The notes beneath the pieces are model-generated. The model was not told the origin of the DNA, ran no database searches, and worked only from the letters and a program-made list of their open reading frames with translations. From Sphingobacterium mizutaii (GTDB taxonomy: Bacteria > Bacteroidota > Bacteroidia > Sphingobacteriales > Sphingobacteriaceae): a stretch of 64,000 nucleotides of DNA. A program made the translations under genes and the position numbers. The stretch's first letter is position 1; every line of letters starts with the position of its first letter. Location of the stretch: NCBI RefSeq assembly GCF_900187125.1, contig NZ_LT906468.1, forward strand, positions 3,534,001-3,598,000, written 5' to 3'. Shown here piece after piece: positions 1-9,398 of this stretch.

Positions 1-844
1 CATTGCTGTAATCCTAGTGAAAGGGATGTTCGGAATCGAACCGATGGGCGTACGTGGTGTGGGTATTGCGACCTTGGTGGACCGCATCTTGATGATGATC
101 GTGATGGCTTGGTATGTATTGAAATCGAAAAACTTCAAGCGCTATATTGACCATTTCTCGGTTAAGTTTATTGACTTTATTAGAATAAAACAGATTTTCA
201 AGATAGGTGGTCCTGTGGCAATGCAATATGTATTTGAAATCGGAGCATTTGCAGGTGCGGCGCTGATCGCAGGTAAAATCGGTGCAATAGAGCAGGCAGC
301 TCACCAGACGGCGATAACATTGGCGGCAATGACCTATATGATGGCAAGTGGAATTGCATCTGCGGCTACCATCAAAGTGGGCAATGCCTATGGAAACAAA
401 AACTTCTTCCGATTACAGAAGTTCGCAACCGTGTCTTACCATTTGGTATTGATTTTCATGGTTATCTGTGCGATTATTTTTGCTGTGTTCAATCAGTACC
501 TACCATACATTATCAGCAAGGATCATGAAGTGGTGGTTATGGCTTCACAGTTATTGATCATTGCAGGTATGTTCCAAATATTTGATGGTACCCAAGTGGT
601 AGGTCTTGGAACATTACGGGGTATGGGCGATGTGAATTCCCCTACTTTCATTACCTTCTTTGCATACTGGGTGATCGGTTTACCGACAGCCTATTTCTTA
701 GGAATTGAATTGAACATTGGAGTTAAAGGGATATGGTATGGTTTAACCTTGGGCCTATTGACCTCCTCGATATTACTATATTTCAGATACCGCTATATGG
801 TGATGATGAAATTGCCGATGCATCAGGCTATGATAAATGGATAA
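1..844 (+). CDS. MATE family efflux transporter, C-terminal part (5' truncated)
   Basis: The reading frame is open from base 2 to the stop at 842-844, so the gene begins left of the window; the GTG at 17 is only the first in-window start-like codon. About 280 residues are visible, with repeated hydrophobic segments and glycine/alanine-rich helices typical of the second half of a MATE (multidrug and toxic compound extrusion) protein. Recognisable stretches are 'GTLRGMGDVNSP' and the internal 'IEQAAHQTAITLAAM', both common in NorM-like sequences. MATE proteins export cationic compounds by Na+ or H+ antiport in the inner membrane. Substrate cannot be inferred. It is followed within a few bases by a strong terminator and converges with the E2 gene. 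Confidence 0.88.
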   Translation, partial: IAVILVKGMFGIEPMGVRGVGIATLVDRILMMIVMAWYVLKSKNFKRYIDHFSVKFIDFIRIKQIFKIGGPVAMQYVFEIGAFAGAALIAGKIGAIEQAAHQTAITLAAMTYMMASGIASAATIKVGNAYGNKNFFRLQKFATVSYHLVLIFMVICAIIFAVFNQYLPYIISKDHEVVVMASQLLIIAGMFQIFDGTQVVGLGTLRGMGDVNSPTFITFFAYWVIGLPTAYFLGIELNIGVKGIWYGLTLGLLTSSILLYFRYRYMVMMKLPMHQAMING

Positions 845-882
845 AACAAAAACGCTCATCGGATGATGAGCGTTTTTGTTTT
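843..882. terminator. Bidirectional intrinsic terminator between MATE and E2 genes
   Basis: A perfect 18-bp inverted repeat (843-860 against 865-882) encloses a GGAT loop. Its A-rich and T-rich ends provide a U-tract on either strand, as expected between two convergent genes. Confidence 0.9.
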
Positions 883-890
883 ATTATGGA

Positions 891-2315
891 TTAGATAACT
901 CTTTCAGAGTCCCAATTTTCTAAATAATCCGCCACACGTCGGATGAACTGCCCACCCAATGCACCATCAATAACACGATGGTCATAAGACATGGAAATGT
1001 ACATCATATGGCGTACTGCAATGACATCACCGAATTCGGTCTCCAGAACTGCAGGTTTCTTTTTGATCGTCCCTACGGCTAGGATAGCTGCTTGAGGTTG
1101 GTTGATGATCGGCATGCCGAAGATATTTCCAAATGCACCGATATTGGTGAAGGTAAAAGTACCACCTTGGGTATCGTCTGGTTTAAGCTTATTAGCACGA
1201 GAACGGTTAGCCAAGTCATTCACGGACCTAGAGATTCCGGTTAAGCTCAGTTGATCTACGTTCTTGATTACCGGAACGATCAGATTTCCAGAAGGCAATG
1301 CAGTGGCCATTCCGATATTGATGTTCTTTTTACGGATAATATTATAACCATCTACAGAAACATTCACCATTGGGAAATCTTTGATTGCCTTGGCGATAGC
1401 TTCGATGAACAATGGCGTAAAGGTGATGTTCTCACCTTCAGTTTTCTTATAGGCGCCTTTTACTTTATTTCTCCAATTCACCAGATTGGTAACATCAGCC
1501 TCAACAACCGAGAAAACATGTGGAGAGGTCTTGACACTGTTTACCATGTGATCGGAAATCAGCCTACGCATGCGATCCATTTCAATGATTTCAGAATCTC
1601 CAGTACTGCTTTTCACTACTTGAGCGGCTGGAGTTTGAGGTTCTTCAACTTTAGGCTGAGGCCTTTCTTCAGAAGCTGGTTGAGCAGGTTTTGGTATTTG
1701 AACACCTTTGTTCTTTTCCAGGTAATTCAAGATATCTTGTTTGGTCACACGGCCTTCGCCCCCAGTGCCTGGAATACTGTCCAGCTCTTTTTGGGAGATA
1801 CCCTCTTGTTGGGCTATATTTCTTACCAATGGGGAATAAAAGCGGATTCCGGAATGGATCTCCTGATGGTTAGGTTCAATCTGAATATTTTTATCCTGAA
1901 CCTGATCAATACCTGGGATATCCTCTTCTGGGATTTCTATTGGCGGTAATTCGACATTCGTGACTACCTTTTGGTAAACATCGGATTCGCTTGGAGAATC
2001 AATAGGAGTATCTGAGCTTTTATGATCCTCTTCTTGGGAGGTAGATTGTGGCTCTTGGTTTTCAATTTCAGGTCCTTCAATTTCAATCAATGCAATGACA
2101 TCACCGACTTGAACCACCTGATTTTCTTCGAACAATCTTTCTTTAAGAATACCAGATACTGGCGATGGAACTTCAGAATCGACCTTATCGGTAGCAAGTT
2201 CTACGACTGCATCATCCTCATCAATATGCTCCCCAACCTGCTTTACCCATTTGGTCAGAGTCGCTTCAGATACGCTCTCCCCCATCTTAGGTAACAAAAG
2301 TTTATATATTGCCAT
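891..2315 (-). CDS. 2-oxo acid dehydrogenase E2 (dihydrolipoamide acyltransferase)
   Basis: This 474-residue protein has the full E2 architecture. An N-terminal lipoyl domain carries the lipoylation lysine K44 in 'TDKVDSE'. A Pro/Glu/Gln-rich linker follows, then a peripheral subunit-binding domain around residues 158-200 ('SPLVRNIAQQEGIS'). A C-terminal acyltransferase domain ends with 'SYDHRVIDG', the catalytic His about residue 446 and Asp about 450. It transfers acyl groups from E1-bound intermediates to CoA in a pyruvate, 2-oxoglutarate or branched-chain dehydrogenase complex. The single lipoyl domain and the linker resemble Bacteroidota branched-chain or 2-oxoglutarate E2 proteins, but substrate is unresolved. 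No E1 or E3 gene is adjacent. A 107-bp gap separates it from cinA, which is upstream on the same strand. Confidence 0.93.
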   Translation of the reverse strand: MAIYKLLLPKMGESVSEATLTKWVKQVGEHIDEDDAVVELATDKVDSEVPSPVSGILKERLFEENQVVQVGDVIALIEIEGPEIENQEPQSTSQEEDHKSSDTPIDSPSESDVYQKVVTNVELPPIEIPEEDIPGIDQVQDKNIQIEPNHQEIHSGIRFYSPLVRNIAQQEGISQKELDSIPGTGGEGRVTKQDILNYLEKNKGVQIPKPAQPASEERPQPKVEEPQTPAAQVVKSSTGDSEIIEMDRMRRLISDHMVNSVKTSPHVFSVVEADVTNLVNWRNKVKGAYKKTEGENITFTPLFIEAIAKAIKDFPMVNVSVDGYNIIRKKNINIGMATALPSGNLIVPVIKNVDQLSLTGISRSVNDLANRSRANKLKPDDTQGGTFTFTNIGAFGNIFGMPIINQPQAAILAVGTIKKKPAVLETEFGDVIAVRHMMYISMSYDHRVIDGALGGQFIRRVADYLENWDSERVI

Positions 2316-2422
2316 CTATTATTATTTGGATTGTTAGATTACTAAGTTAATTATTAATACTTACTTGACAAGTGAACAAAATTAAATATTTTATCATATA
2401 TATTTAACAAAATATCGTTCTG

Positions 2423-3673
2423 TTAAAATTCCGATTCTTGTTGAAATAAGTTCCATAGCAACAGTAATGCCTGAGCAGTAGTGCGTTCTATGTTAATCAA
2501 GCGATCATGGTGGAAGTGAAACAACTTGGTTTTTACTTCATTCGGACCCGCTATAGCTACCCAAACCGTGCCAACTGGTTTCTCTGCACTGCCCCCATCG
2601 GGTCCTGCGATGCCACTGGTTGCAATCGCATAATCTACATTTAACTTTTGCTGAACACCCTTTGCCATTTGGATAACGGTCTCTTCGCTCACGGCGCCAT
2701 GTGCTATCAAAGTTTCTTCCTGTACCCCTAGCACATGCATCTTGACTTCATTGGCATAAGCTACGACAGCACCTTGGAACATTTTGCTAGAACCCGGTAT
2801 TTCAGTGATCAGCCTGGCGATATTACCGCCAGTACAGCTTTCCGCAGTCGCAAGGGTCTTCCCCCTTTCAGCGAATGCCTGGACAATGACTTCCTCAAAG
2901 CTGACGTCTTCGGTAGCCACCACTGCATTTCCTATTCGATCGACTAATTTATCCTTCCAACCTTCGGCTTCCTCTTCGAGCTTATCGAGATTGGTTCCTG
3001 TTGCAGTCAGCCTCAATCGCACGAGACCAATCTTGGGTAAATATGCCAAATGGATATGAGGCGGAAATTGGTCTTCAATTTCTGCAATATGTTCGGCTAA
3101 ATGGGATTCCCCTACTCCAACCGTCAGGATATATTTATTGACTACCTTTTCTTCGGTTTTATAATCCCTTAATTTAGGAAGGACTCGATAGGTCATTAGG
3201 TTCTTCATTTCAAAGGGAACCCCCGGAAGGAACACATAGACCTTGCCGTCCTTTTCTACCCACATACCAGGGGCAGTTCCCCAATCATTGAAGAGGACAT
3301 CGGCAATGGCCAAGACCTCTGCCTGCCCCTTATTGATCTCGGGCATGGTACGTCCGAATCGATGGAAGATCTGTTGGACATGTTCCATCACCTCGGGATT
3401 GTGGACCAAAGTGGTATTAAAGTATTTTGCGGCCGTATATTTGGTCACATCATCTTTGGTTGGCCCTAACCCGCCTGTACAGATGATAATATCAGCCCTG
3501 CTGGCTGCATCATGCAATGCTTCTAGGATATGGCTTTCCTGATCGGTAATGGACGTGATTTGTTGTATTTGGATTTGCTGGGCGAATAGCTCTTGGGCTA
3601 TCCAAGCAGAATTGGTATCTACTATCTGTCCGAGCAAGATTTCATCACCAATGGTAATAATTTCAGCTTTCAT
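2423..3673 (-). CDS. cinA: CinA family nicotinamide-nucleotide amidohydrolase
   Basis: The 416-residue protein shows both halves of full-length CinA. The N-terminal MoCF-like domain (roughly 1-170) starts 'AEIITIGDEILLGQIVDTN' and contains 'CTGGLGPTKDD'. The C-terminal CinA domain (roughly 260-410) has 'LATAESCTGG' and 'ATSGIAGPDGG'. The family deamidates nicotinamide mononucleotide to nicotinic acid mononucleotide for NAD recycling, and the N-terminal domain can act on ADP-ribose. It lies 27 bp downstream of lptD on the same strand, so the two may be co-transcribed. Length is normal and no defect is seen. Confidence 0.95.
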   Translation of the reverse strand: MKAEIITIGDEILLGQIVDTNSAWIAQELFAQQIQIQQITSITDQESHILEALHDAASRADIIICTGGLGPTKDDVTKYTAAKYFNTTLVHNPEVMEHVQQIFHRFGRTMPEINKGQAEVLAIADVLFNDWGTAPGMWVEKDGKVYVFLPGVPFEMKNLMTYRVLPKLRDYKTEEKVVNKYILTVGVGESHLAEHIAEIEDQFPPHIHLAYLPKIGLVRLRLTATGTNLDKLEEEAEGWKDKLVDRIGNAVVATEDVSFEEVIVQAFAERGKTLATAESCTGGNIARLITEIPGSSKMFQGAVVAYANEVKMHVLGVQEETLIAHGAVSEETVIQMAKGVQQKLNVDYAIATSGIAGPDGGSAEKPVGTVWVAIAGPNEVKTKLFHFHHDRLINIERTTAQALLLLWNLFQQESEF

Positions 3674-3700
3674 AGATATAGTTTTATGCAGAGCAGCTAT

Positions 3701-6364
3701 TTAGTATGTATAGTGACTCTGTCTTTTGGTCAATTTTAAATCCTGTAATATGGATGCTTTCGCACGTATGGTAATATTGTAACTCTTATATGTTCCGAAA
3801 GGGACCCATCCGACCGACATATCCCAGCAGTGTAGGTCTCTGTAGATGCTGATCTGGGTCATGGACGCCTCTTTCTGCACAAAGTCATAGCCGGTATTGA
3901 ATTGGACTTTCCATTTTGGAGTCACATTAAAATCACCATGCACGTTTACCGTACTGGTCAGTCTGGTCTCCATTCTTTGCTTTTCGCGGCTGAAAACACG
4001 GGCATAGTTCATGCTGAATGACCCGGCCAAGTTCCATGGAATATTGAAATCCACGAATGCATTGGGGTCGGTACTGATCCTTGCCAAGGCTTGTGCCTGT
4101 TCAGGAGTCAGGTTAGGCATTGAACTTCTCAAGGAGTCGATATTATCGCTTCTGTTTTGGTTTGCTTTTGGGTTCAAACTATAGTCAAAGGACAAACCAA
4201 AGTTGGTCAATCGCGCTAGTGTTCCGTCTTTGATCGCAAAACGGTCAATACGGTTACCGGTATATTTATCGTAAGTATAAGGATCGAAATTACCGTTGAA
4301 GTTGACATTTACTTTTTTGTCAAATAAAGCGGTACGGCCGGAGAAACTAATCTGGGATAGTTTCAGGGAGTCTGCTGCGACGTTGTAGTTACCACTGAAG
4401 GTCAGACCTTGGATAATAGGAACCTTTTTGACCCCTGTTCCCGTGGTGTCTTTATCATTCCGGATCTTGGCCTCGAGGGTATTATCCACGGAGAAGCCGA
4501 TTCCGAAGGATTTACCAGCTGATGGGGTTCCATAAATAGCATTTTCGAAAATAGAATATCTACGATAAGTCCCATTTTCGTCAGTAAAGTCCCTATAGAA
4601 ACTATAACGCTCATCCGAGAAATCCGGACGGTAGTTCACATTGATTGACGGAGTAACGGTATGGCGCATCGCTTCGATCTTACCGATCTTCTTGTTCATC
4701 TGGCCATAGATCTTGGTCGATAGGCCTGAAGATACCGAATAGTCGTAAGCACGTTTAAAGCCTTGAAGGGTATCCTTTACGCTTTCGAATCCATACGGCT
4801 GGTTTACCAATCTGTTCCTTACAGATTGTAGGTACCAACGTTCGGTATAGTTGAATGAAGTATTGAACTGGAAATACTTCATCACATTCAAGCTTAAACT
4901 TACCGGGATATTATGTTGCATACCATTGGTAAATTTTTTCAGTGATTCTTTTCTGAACAATAGGGAGTCAGTCGTTACGATCCTGTTTTGACCTTGAAGG
5001 CTATAACCTACAGTGATTCGCTGATACCATTTTTGTTCGCCGATACGATCTTTGGAATCGAATGGGTTAAAAGTTGCCACGTTTAAACTGATCGTTGGTA
5101 AATCCAAAGTCAAGGCTCCTGTCGAAAGGTCTTGTTCGTGGGACATATTTGCCGTGAAATTCACCTTGCCATCTGCAAATACTTTTCCGTAGGCCACAGA
5201 GGAACGCATGCTGTTGTTGATAGCCTGTTGCGGATTATATCCTCCTGTGGTAGCGGCATTACGGTAGGCATTACGGGAACCGAAGTTTACCGATGCCGAG
5301 AATGATGTTCCTGGATTTGCTTCTTGACGCTGCGAGTGGTTCCAGGTAAAACGGAAGTTTTTATCACGACCATAATTATCTGTTCCCTCTACCCCTTGAA
5401 CATAGGATCCATATTGCAGGGAGAAGTTACCGTTGAATTTGTAATTCACCATGTATTGGGTCCGCACATTAGCTTCCCAAGTACCTTTGGAGTACAAGGT
5501 ACCCCTGATTTCTGAATCCCAGTAATCATTGAATGTAAGGTACCAACCTAGGTCACGCATTGCAAAACCTCTGGCGGCATCTTCCCCAAAGGACGGAAAT
5601 AAGAATCCCGAGCTCTTCTTGTCCTGCTTAGGAAAAAAACCAAAAGGGATGGCCAAGAATTTTATGGGAATATTCGCTACCACCAAATAAGATGGACCGG
5701 CAATAATCTGTTTCTGGGTAATGACCCCTTTGGTGATCTGAATACCAAAGTGGGTATGTGGATAAGGCAAGTTACAGGTAGAATACAGCCCTTTATAGAG
5801 GGACATTTCATCGTAGATGTTTTTCCTGACCTCTTTGGCCTGAATATATCCTCCATCTACTTCGGTCATGACACCGAAGGTTTTGGGTACTTGCGTCTTA
5901 TAATTGTATAAAAGGGAGTCTACAGCAATTGGAGATTCACCAGGCATGATCACAACCGGACGACCGACGTATTTGCCGTTATGGTCCATTACTCCGGATG
6001 CAAACAGGACGTTGGTATTTCTATCCAAACGGATATAATCTGCTGCTAATTCAAAGCCTTGGTATTTTACTTTGGCGCCTTTGTATAAGTGTAGGACGTT
6101 TTTACTGACCTGGTTCCAAGAAGAATCATTGGCAGAAATCGTCACAACGGTCTCCAAACCACCTTGATCTTTCATGTGGACGGTATCCTGACCATTTACT
6201 TCTTTAAAGTTATTTCTACTGGTATCGGTCGGAATTGTATCTCTTTGAAGGGTGTCTATTGTAACATTTTGAGTGCGAGAATTGGTCTCCACCTGAGCCT
6301 GTAGCACAGACATCCCAATAAAAAAAAACAGAATGGAAAGGAAAAAACAACTTAAGGCCTTCAA
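3701..6364 (-). CDS. lptD: LptD-like outer-membrane LPS assembly protein
   Basis: The 887-residue protein starts with a signal peptide ('FFIGMSVLQAQ') followed by a Thr/Asp-rich stretch. An OstA/LptA-like beta-jellyroll section (about 85-200) contains 'YKGAKVKYQGFELAADYI', and a long Tyr/Phe/Asn-rich beta-barrel follows. The segment 'IPFGFFPKQDKKSSGFLFP' near residue 245 is characteristic of Bacteroidota LptD homologues. LptD inserts lipopolysaccharide into the outer leaflet of the outer membrane with the lipoprotein LptE; no LptE gene is nearby. It diverges from an amidase/MCE cluster, an arrangement I recall from other Bacteroidota, which fits an envelope-biogenesis block. A TATTTTTG element on the minus strand (6419-6412) is a candidate -7 box. 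Confidence 0.85.
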   Translation of the reverse strand: MKALSCFFLSILFFFIGMSVLQAQVETNSRTQNVTIDTLQRDTIPTDTSRNNFKEVNGQDTVHMKDQGGLETVVTISANDSSWNQVSKNVLHLYKGAKVKYQGFELAADYIRLDRNTNVLFASGVMDHNGKYVGRPVVIMPGESPIAVDSLLYNYKTQVPKTFGVMTEVDGGYIQAKEVRKNIYDEMSLYKGLYSTCNLPYPHTHFGIQITKGVITQKQIIAGPSYLVVANIPIKFLAIPFGFFPKQDKKSSGFLFPSFGEDAARGFAMRDLGWYLTFNDYWDSEIRGTLYSKGTWEANVRTQYMVNYKFNGNFSLQYGSYVQGVEGTDNYGRDKNFRFTWNHSQRQEANPGTSFSASVNFGSRNAYRNAATTGGYNPQQAINNSMRSSVAYGKVFADGKVNFTANMSHEQDLSTGALTLDLPTISLNVATFNPFDSKDRIGEQKWYQRITVGYSLQGQNRIVTTDSLLFRKESLKKFTNGMQHNIPVSLSLNVMKYFQFNTSFNYTERWYLQSVRNRLVNQPYGFESVKDTLQGFKRAYDYSVSSGLSTKIYGQMNKKIGKIEAMRHTVTPSINVNYRPDFSDERYSFYRDFTDENGTYRRYSIFENAIYGTPSAGKSFGIGFSVDNTLEAKIRNDKDTTGTGVKKVPIIQGLTFSGNYNVAADSLKLSQISFSGRTALFDKKVNVNFNGNFDPYTYDKYTGNRIDRFAIKDGTLARLTNFGLSFDYSLNPKANQNRSDNIDSLRSSMPNLTPEQAQALARISTDPNAFVDFNIPWNLAGSFSMNYARVFSREKQRMETRLTSTVNVHGDFNVTPKWKVQFNTGYDFVQKEASMTQISIYRDLHCWDMSVGWVPFGTYKSYNITIRAKASILQDLKLTKRQSHYTY

Positions 6365-6520
6365 AATGAAATATGAATGTTATTTTTGTGCTAATTTTAA
6401 ACTCTTGTTGGCAAAAATAGTCAAAAATCAATAACAACGATTAGGTTTTTCAAAAGTTAATCATATTTAACAGTTTACATTTACAATGTTATTGATAGGA
6501 CTAAAATAATAACGTTAACT

Positions 6521-7414
6521 ATGAATTTCAATAAATCAATAAAAATATCAATTTCGTTCGCAGCGGTACTTCTTCCCTTAGTTTTATTAAGTGGTATTGT
6601 TCGTTCTTCTGAAAAGAAAAATCAAGAGAATAATCCTCCTCAAACTTCTCAATCCAATAAAACATTCAAATTAGTCGTTATTGATCCAGGGCACGGTGGT
6701 AATCTACCCGGTGCTAAAGGTCGTATATCGGTGGAAAAAGATATCACCCTTCAGGTGGGCAAACGGTTGAAAGAAGCGATTGAAAAAGAGATGCCTGGCG
6801 TGAAGGCGATGTTGACTAGGGAGACCGATGTGGATGTCCCTTTTCACGAAAGAACAGCCCTGGCTAATAAAAACCATGCAGACCTTTTTATCTCCATTCA
6901 CTGCAACTCTGCTGATTCGGACCGTCGCGTGAAAGGAAAGAATGGTCGCTACACGACCCGTACCATCAGAAACCCTGGTGTTAGTGGAACGGAAACTTTT
7001 GTATGTGGTTTCAACAGGTTGCAAAGAGGTGAATCGGAAGTGGCGGTAAGGGAAAATGCCGATATTCTTTTTGAAGAAAACTATCAAGAAAATTATGGCG
7101 GATTTGACCCGAATGACCCGTCTACTTATATTATTTTCTCCTTAATGAAGAGAACATATCGCGATAAGAGCATTAGATTTGCCACTCATATCCAAAATGA
7201 ATATGTTAAAAAGGGCCGTCCAAACCGTGGAGTACAAGAATTATCTTTGGCGGTTTTAGCTTCGGCTGCAATGCCAGCGGTATTGACGGAAATCGGCTTT
7301 ATTTCTAACCCAGATGAAGAAAAGTTCATGGTTTCGGAAGCAGGCCAGAATGAAATCGTGGGTAATCTGGTTGATGCCATCAAACAATATAAATCGAATT
7401 CAGTAGCGCATTAG
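6521..7414 (+). CDS. N-acetylmuramoyl-L-alanine amidase (Amidase_3), first copy
   Basis: This 297-residue protein has an N-terminal hydrophobic signal or anchor (about 10-25), a short linker, and an Amidase_3 catalytic domain. Expected zinc and catalytic residues are visible: H58 in 'VIDPGHGG', H127 in 'FISIHCN' and the catalytic glutamate E257 in 'VLTEIGFISNP'. Such enzymes cleave the amide bond between MurNAc and the stem peptide in the periplasm, mainly during cell separation. An insertion of about 50 residues ('RRVKGKNGRYTTRTI...') after the second histidine is shared with the next gene. It is the first gene of a probable operon with a paralogue 39 bp downstream and an MCE protein, diverging from lptD. 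Confidence 0.93.
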   Translation: MNFNKSIKISISFAAVLLPLVLLSGIVRSSEKKNQENNPPQTSQSNKTFKLVVIDPGHGGNLPGAKGRISVEKDITLQVGKRLKEAIEKEMPGVKAMLTRETDVDVPFHERTALANKNHADLFISIHCNSADSDRRVKGKNGRYTTRTIRNPGVSGTETFVCGFNRLQRGESEVAVRENADILFEENYQENYGGFDPNDPSTYIIFSLMKRTYRDKSIRFATHIQNEYVKKGRPNRGVQELSLAVLASAAMPAVLTEIGFISNPDEEKFMVSEAGQNEIVGNLVDAIKQYKSNSVAH

Positions 7415-7447
7415 GAATAGAATTTGATAGAAAACAGAAACGATTAG

Positions 7448-7474
7448 GAGAAATTGGAGAAATTGGAGAAATTG
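7448..7474 (+). repeat. Three tandem copies of GAGAAATTG at the start of the second amidase
   Basis: GAGAAATTG occurs three times in perfect tandem at 7448-7474 and is in frame with the amidase. Each unit carries a TTG that could act as a start codon. The repeat could change length by slippage and alter the leader or N-terminus. Confidence 0.85.
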
Positions 7475-8341
7475 ACAACAAAAAAGAAAAACGTGATTCG
7501 GAAAATTGGGTTGGTTCTGACTTGTATATCAGTGGTTGTATTAGCGAGTTTTAAACCAGTAGATTTACAAAACGACCAAGGTGGAAGTCCTAGAAAACTT
7601 AAGACAATAGTATTAGATCCTGGACATGGTGGGCATGATTCGGGTGCTGTAGGCAGACAATCTAAAGAAAAAGATATCGCCCTACAGGTAGCTCTTAAAT
7701 TGGGAAAGAAAATCCAAAAGGAATTCCCAGGGATCAAAGTGGTCTATACGCGTACGACGGATGTTTATCCGAAATTATATGAACGTCCGGCATTGGCAAA
7801 CAAGCACCATGCGGACCTTTTTATTTCTATCCATTGTAATTCTGGAGGTGCAAGTAGCCGCAGGGTAAAGAACAGCCGTGGCCGTTATGTAACCCAACGT
7901 GTGCTGAACACCTCGGCAAAGGGTACTGAAACTTTAGTGCTAGGTTTTAGCCGTACCGGTGACCAAGATGTGGCGATCCGTGAGAACGCGTCCATCCTAA
8001 TGGAAGAAAACTACAAAGAAAACTATGGTGGTTTTGACCCTAAAGACCCCTCAACCTATATCGTATTCTCTTTGATGAAAAGAAAGTTTAGAGAGCAAAG
8101 TATCCGTCTTGCATCTTACATGCAAGATCAATTTGCTGGATCTAGCCGTACCGATAGAGGTGTAAAAGAACAATCTTTAGCAGTTTTGGCAACCGCTGGT
8201 ATGCCAGCCGTCTTGACCGAAATCGGATTTATTTCCAATCCAGACGAAGAACGCTTCATGATGTCATCCGCTGGACAAGAATCAATTGTCACCGATTTGT
8301 TCAATGCCATAAATACCTACAGAAAAAGCATAGAAAAATAA
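7454..8341 (+). CDS. N-acetylmuramoyl-L-alanine amidase (Amidase_3), second copy, non-ATG start
   Basis: A close paralogue of the preceding gene, with the same 'LDPGHGG', 'FISIHCNS', 'FDPKDPSTYIVFSLMKR' and 'VLTEIGFISNPDEE' blocks, so zinc ligands and catalytic Glu are conserved. The frame contains no ATG before the catalytic domain. Possible starts are TTG at 7454, 7463 or 7472, all inside a 9-bp tandem repeat, or GTG at 7493, which gives a compact signal peptide ('VIRKIGLVLTCISVVVLAS'). I favour GTG 7493, and the listed start is the longest option. The enzyme should remodel peptidoglycan in the periplasm. The tandem copies suggest local duplication followed by divergence. Confidence 0.9.
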   Translation: MEKLEKLTTKKKNVIRKIGLVLTCISVVVLASFKPVDLQNDQGGSPRKLKTIVLDPGHGGHDSGAVGRQSKEKDIALQVALKLGKKIQKEFPGIKVVYTRTTDVYPKLYERPALANKHHADLFISIHCNSGGASSRRVKNSRGRYVTQRVLNTSAKGTETLVLGFSRTGDQDVAIRENASILMEENYKENYGGFDPKDPSTYIVFSLMKRKFREQSIRLASYMQDQFAGSSRTDRGVKEQSLAVLATAGMPAVLTEIGFISNPDEERFMMSSAGQESIVTDLFNAINTYRKSIEK

Positions 8342-8396
8342 ACTTTTTCTTAAATTGGCGGTTAGAACAGAGTGGTAATACTTAAATAGGGTAATT

Positions 8397-9344
8397 TTGA
8401 AAATATCTAACGAAACTAAAGTCGGGGCATTAACTAGTGTTGCTATAGCAATCTTATTTATAGGATATAGCTTCCTCAAAGGGAACAATGTTTTTAGCAG
8501 CGAAAATACTTTTTACACAGAATATGACAACGTGGACGGGCTAGCGGTTTCTAAACCGGTTTTGGTCAGCGGATTCCAAATAGGTCGCGTTTCTAAACTT
8601 ACCCTTCAACCGAACGGAAAAATCAGGACTGAATTTAAGATCAATGATGATTACGATATTCCATCTAATACCGTAGCAAGGATCGTAAGCGCAGATTTAT
8701 TGGGAAGTAAAGCGATCGTCTTTGAATTAGGAAACAGTACCACGATGGCTAGAAACGGTGATCCTTTGTTATCGGATGTGCAAGCCAACTTGATGGAAAA
8801 GGTAGAACCCCTACAGAAGAAAATCGAAAACTTAGTGGTTAAATTGGATTCCGTTCTTTCTGGAGTCAACTCAGTATTGGATGAAAACTTCCAGAGAGAT
8901 TTCAAGAGCAGCATCCATAGTATTTCTGTATCCTTGAAGAACCTTGAAAAGATTACCGGTGATGTGGATGGATTAATGGGTGCGGAGAAAAATCGCTTGA
9001 GTAAAATCCTAGCCAACATGGAGTCCATTACCATGAACTTCAAAAACAACAACGAAAAGATCAATTCCATCCTTGCGAATTTGGATAATCTTTCTGATGA
9101 CCTATCTAAAACAGAGATCAAAGCAACTGTTGACAATGCCAACCAAGCTATGAAAGATGTAGTGGAAATCACGAAGAAAATCAATTCAGGAGAAGGTTCA
9201 TTAAGTCAGCTAATCCATGATGAAAAGCTTTATAACAATTTGACGAATGCTTCTGAGAGTCTAGACCAATTGGTGAAAGACCTTAAAGAGAACCCAGGCA
9301 AATATCTTAAGATTTCTATCTTCGGAAAGAAAGACACTAAATAG
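8397..9344 (+). CDS. MCE/MlaD-like phospholipid transport protein, TTG start
   Basis: The 315-residue protein begins 'KISNETKVGALTSVAIAILFIGYSFL', one N-terminal membrane anchor. An MCE domain follows (about 38-115, 'VSGFQIGRVSKLTL', 'ARIVSADLLGSKAIVFELG'), then a long helical region with heptad-like Leu/Ile/Val spacing (about 135-290). MlaD-type proteins form hexameric rings in the periplasm and pass lipids between inner and outer membranes with an MlaE/MlaF permease, which is not in this window. The only start matching the conserved N-terminus is a TTG at 8397. It follows the two amidases by 55 bp, and all three are probably co-transcribed. Confidence 0.9.
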   Translation: MKISNETKVGALTSVAIAILFIGYSFLKGNNVFSSENTFYTEYDNVDGLAVSKPVLVSGFQIGRVSKLTLQPNGKIRTEFKINDDYDIPSNTVARIVSADLLGSKAIVFELGNSTTMARNGDPLLSDVQANLMEKVEPLQKKIENLVVKLDSVLSGVNSVLDENFQRDFKSSIHSISVSLKNLEKITGDVDGLMGAEKNRLSKILANMESITMNFKNNNEKINSILANLDNLSDDLSKTEIKATVDNANQAMKDVVEITKKINSGEGSLSQLIHDEKLYNNLTNASESLDQLVKDLKENPGKYLKISIFGKKDTK

Positions 9345-9367
9345 ATTCAACAATCATTTTTACAAAG

Positions 9368-9398
9368 AGCTCTAATTTTAACTGATTAGAGCTTTTTT
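9368..9398 (+). terminator. Intrinsic terminator after the amidase/MCE operon
   Basis: AGCTCTAAT (9368-9376) pairs perfectly with ATTAGAGCT (9385-9393) and is followed by a run of T. The remaining roughly 235 bp to the next gene are very AT-rich; I see no gene there, and it presumably holds the promoter of the sigma factor gene. Confidence 0.85.

Noticed and set aside
1251..1949. Long + strand open frame opposite the E2 gene
   Set aside because: It lies antisense within a clear E2 gene, has no domain and mirrors E2 codon structure.
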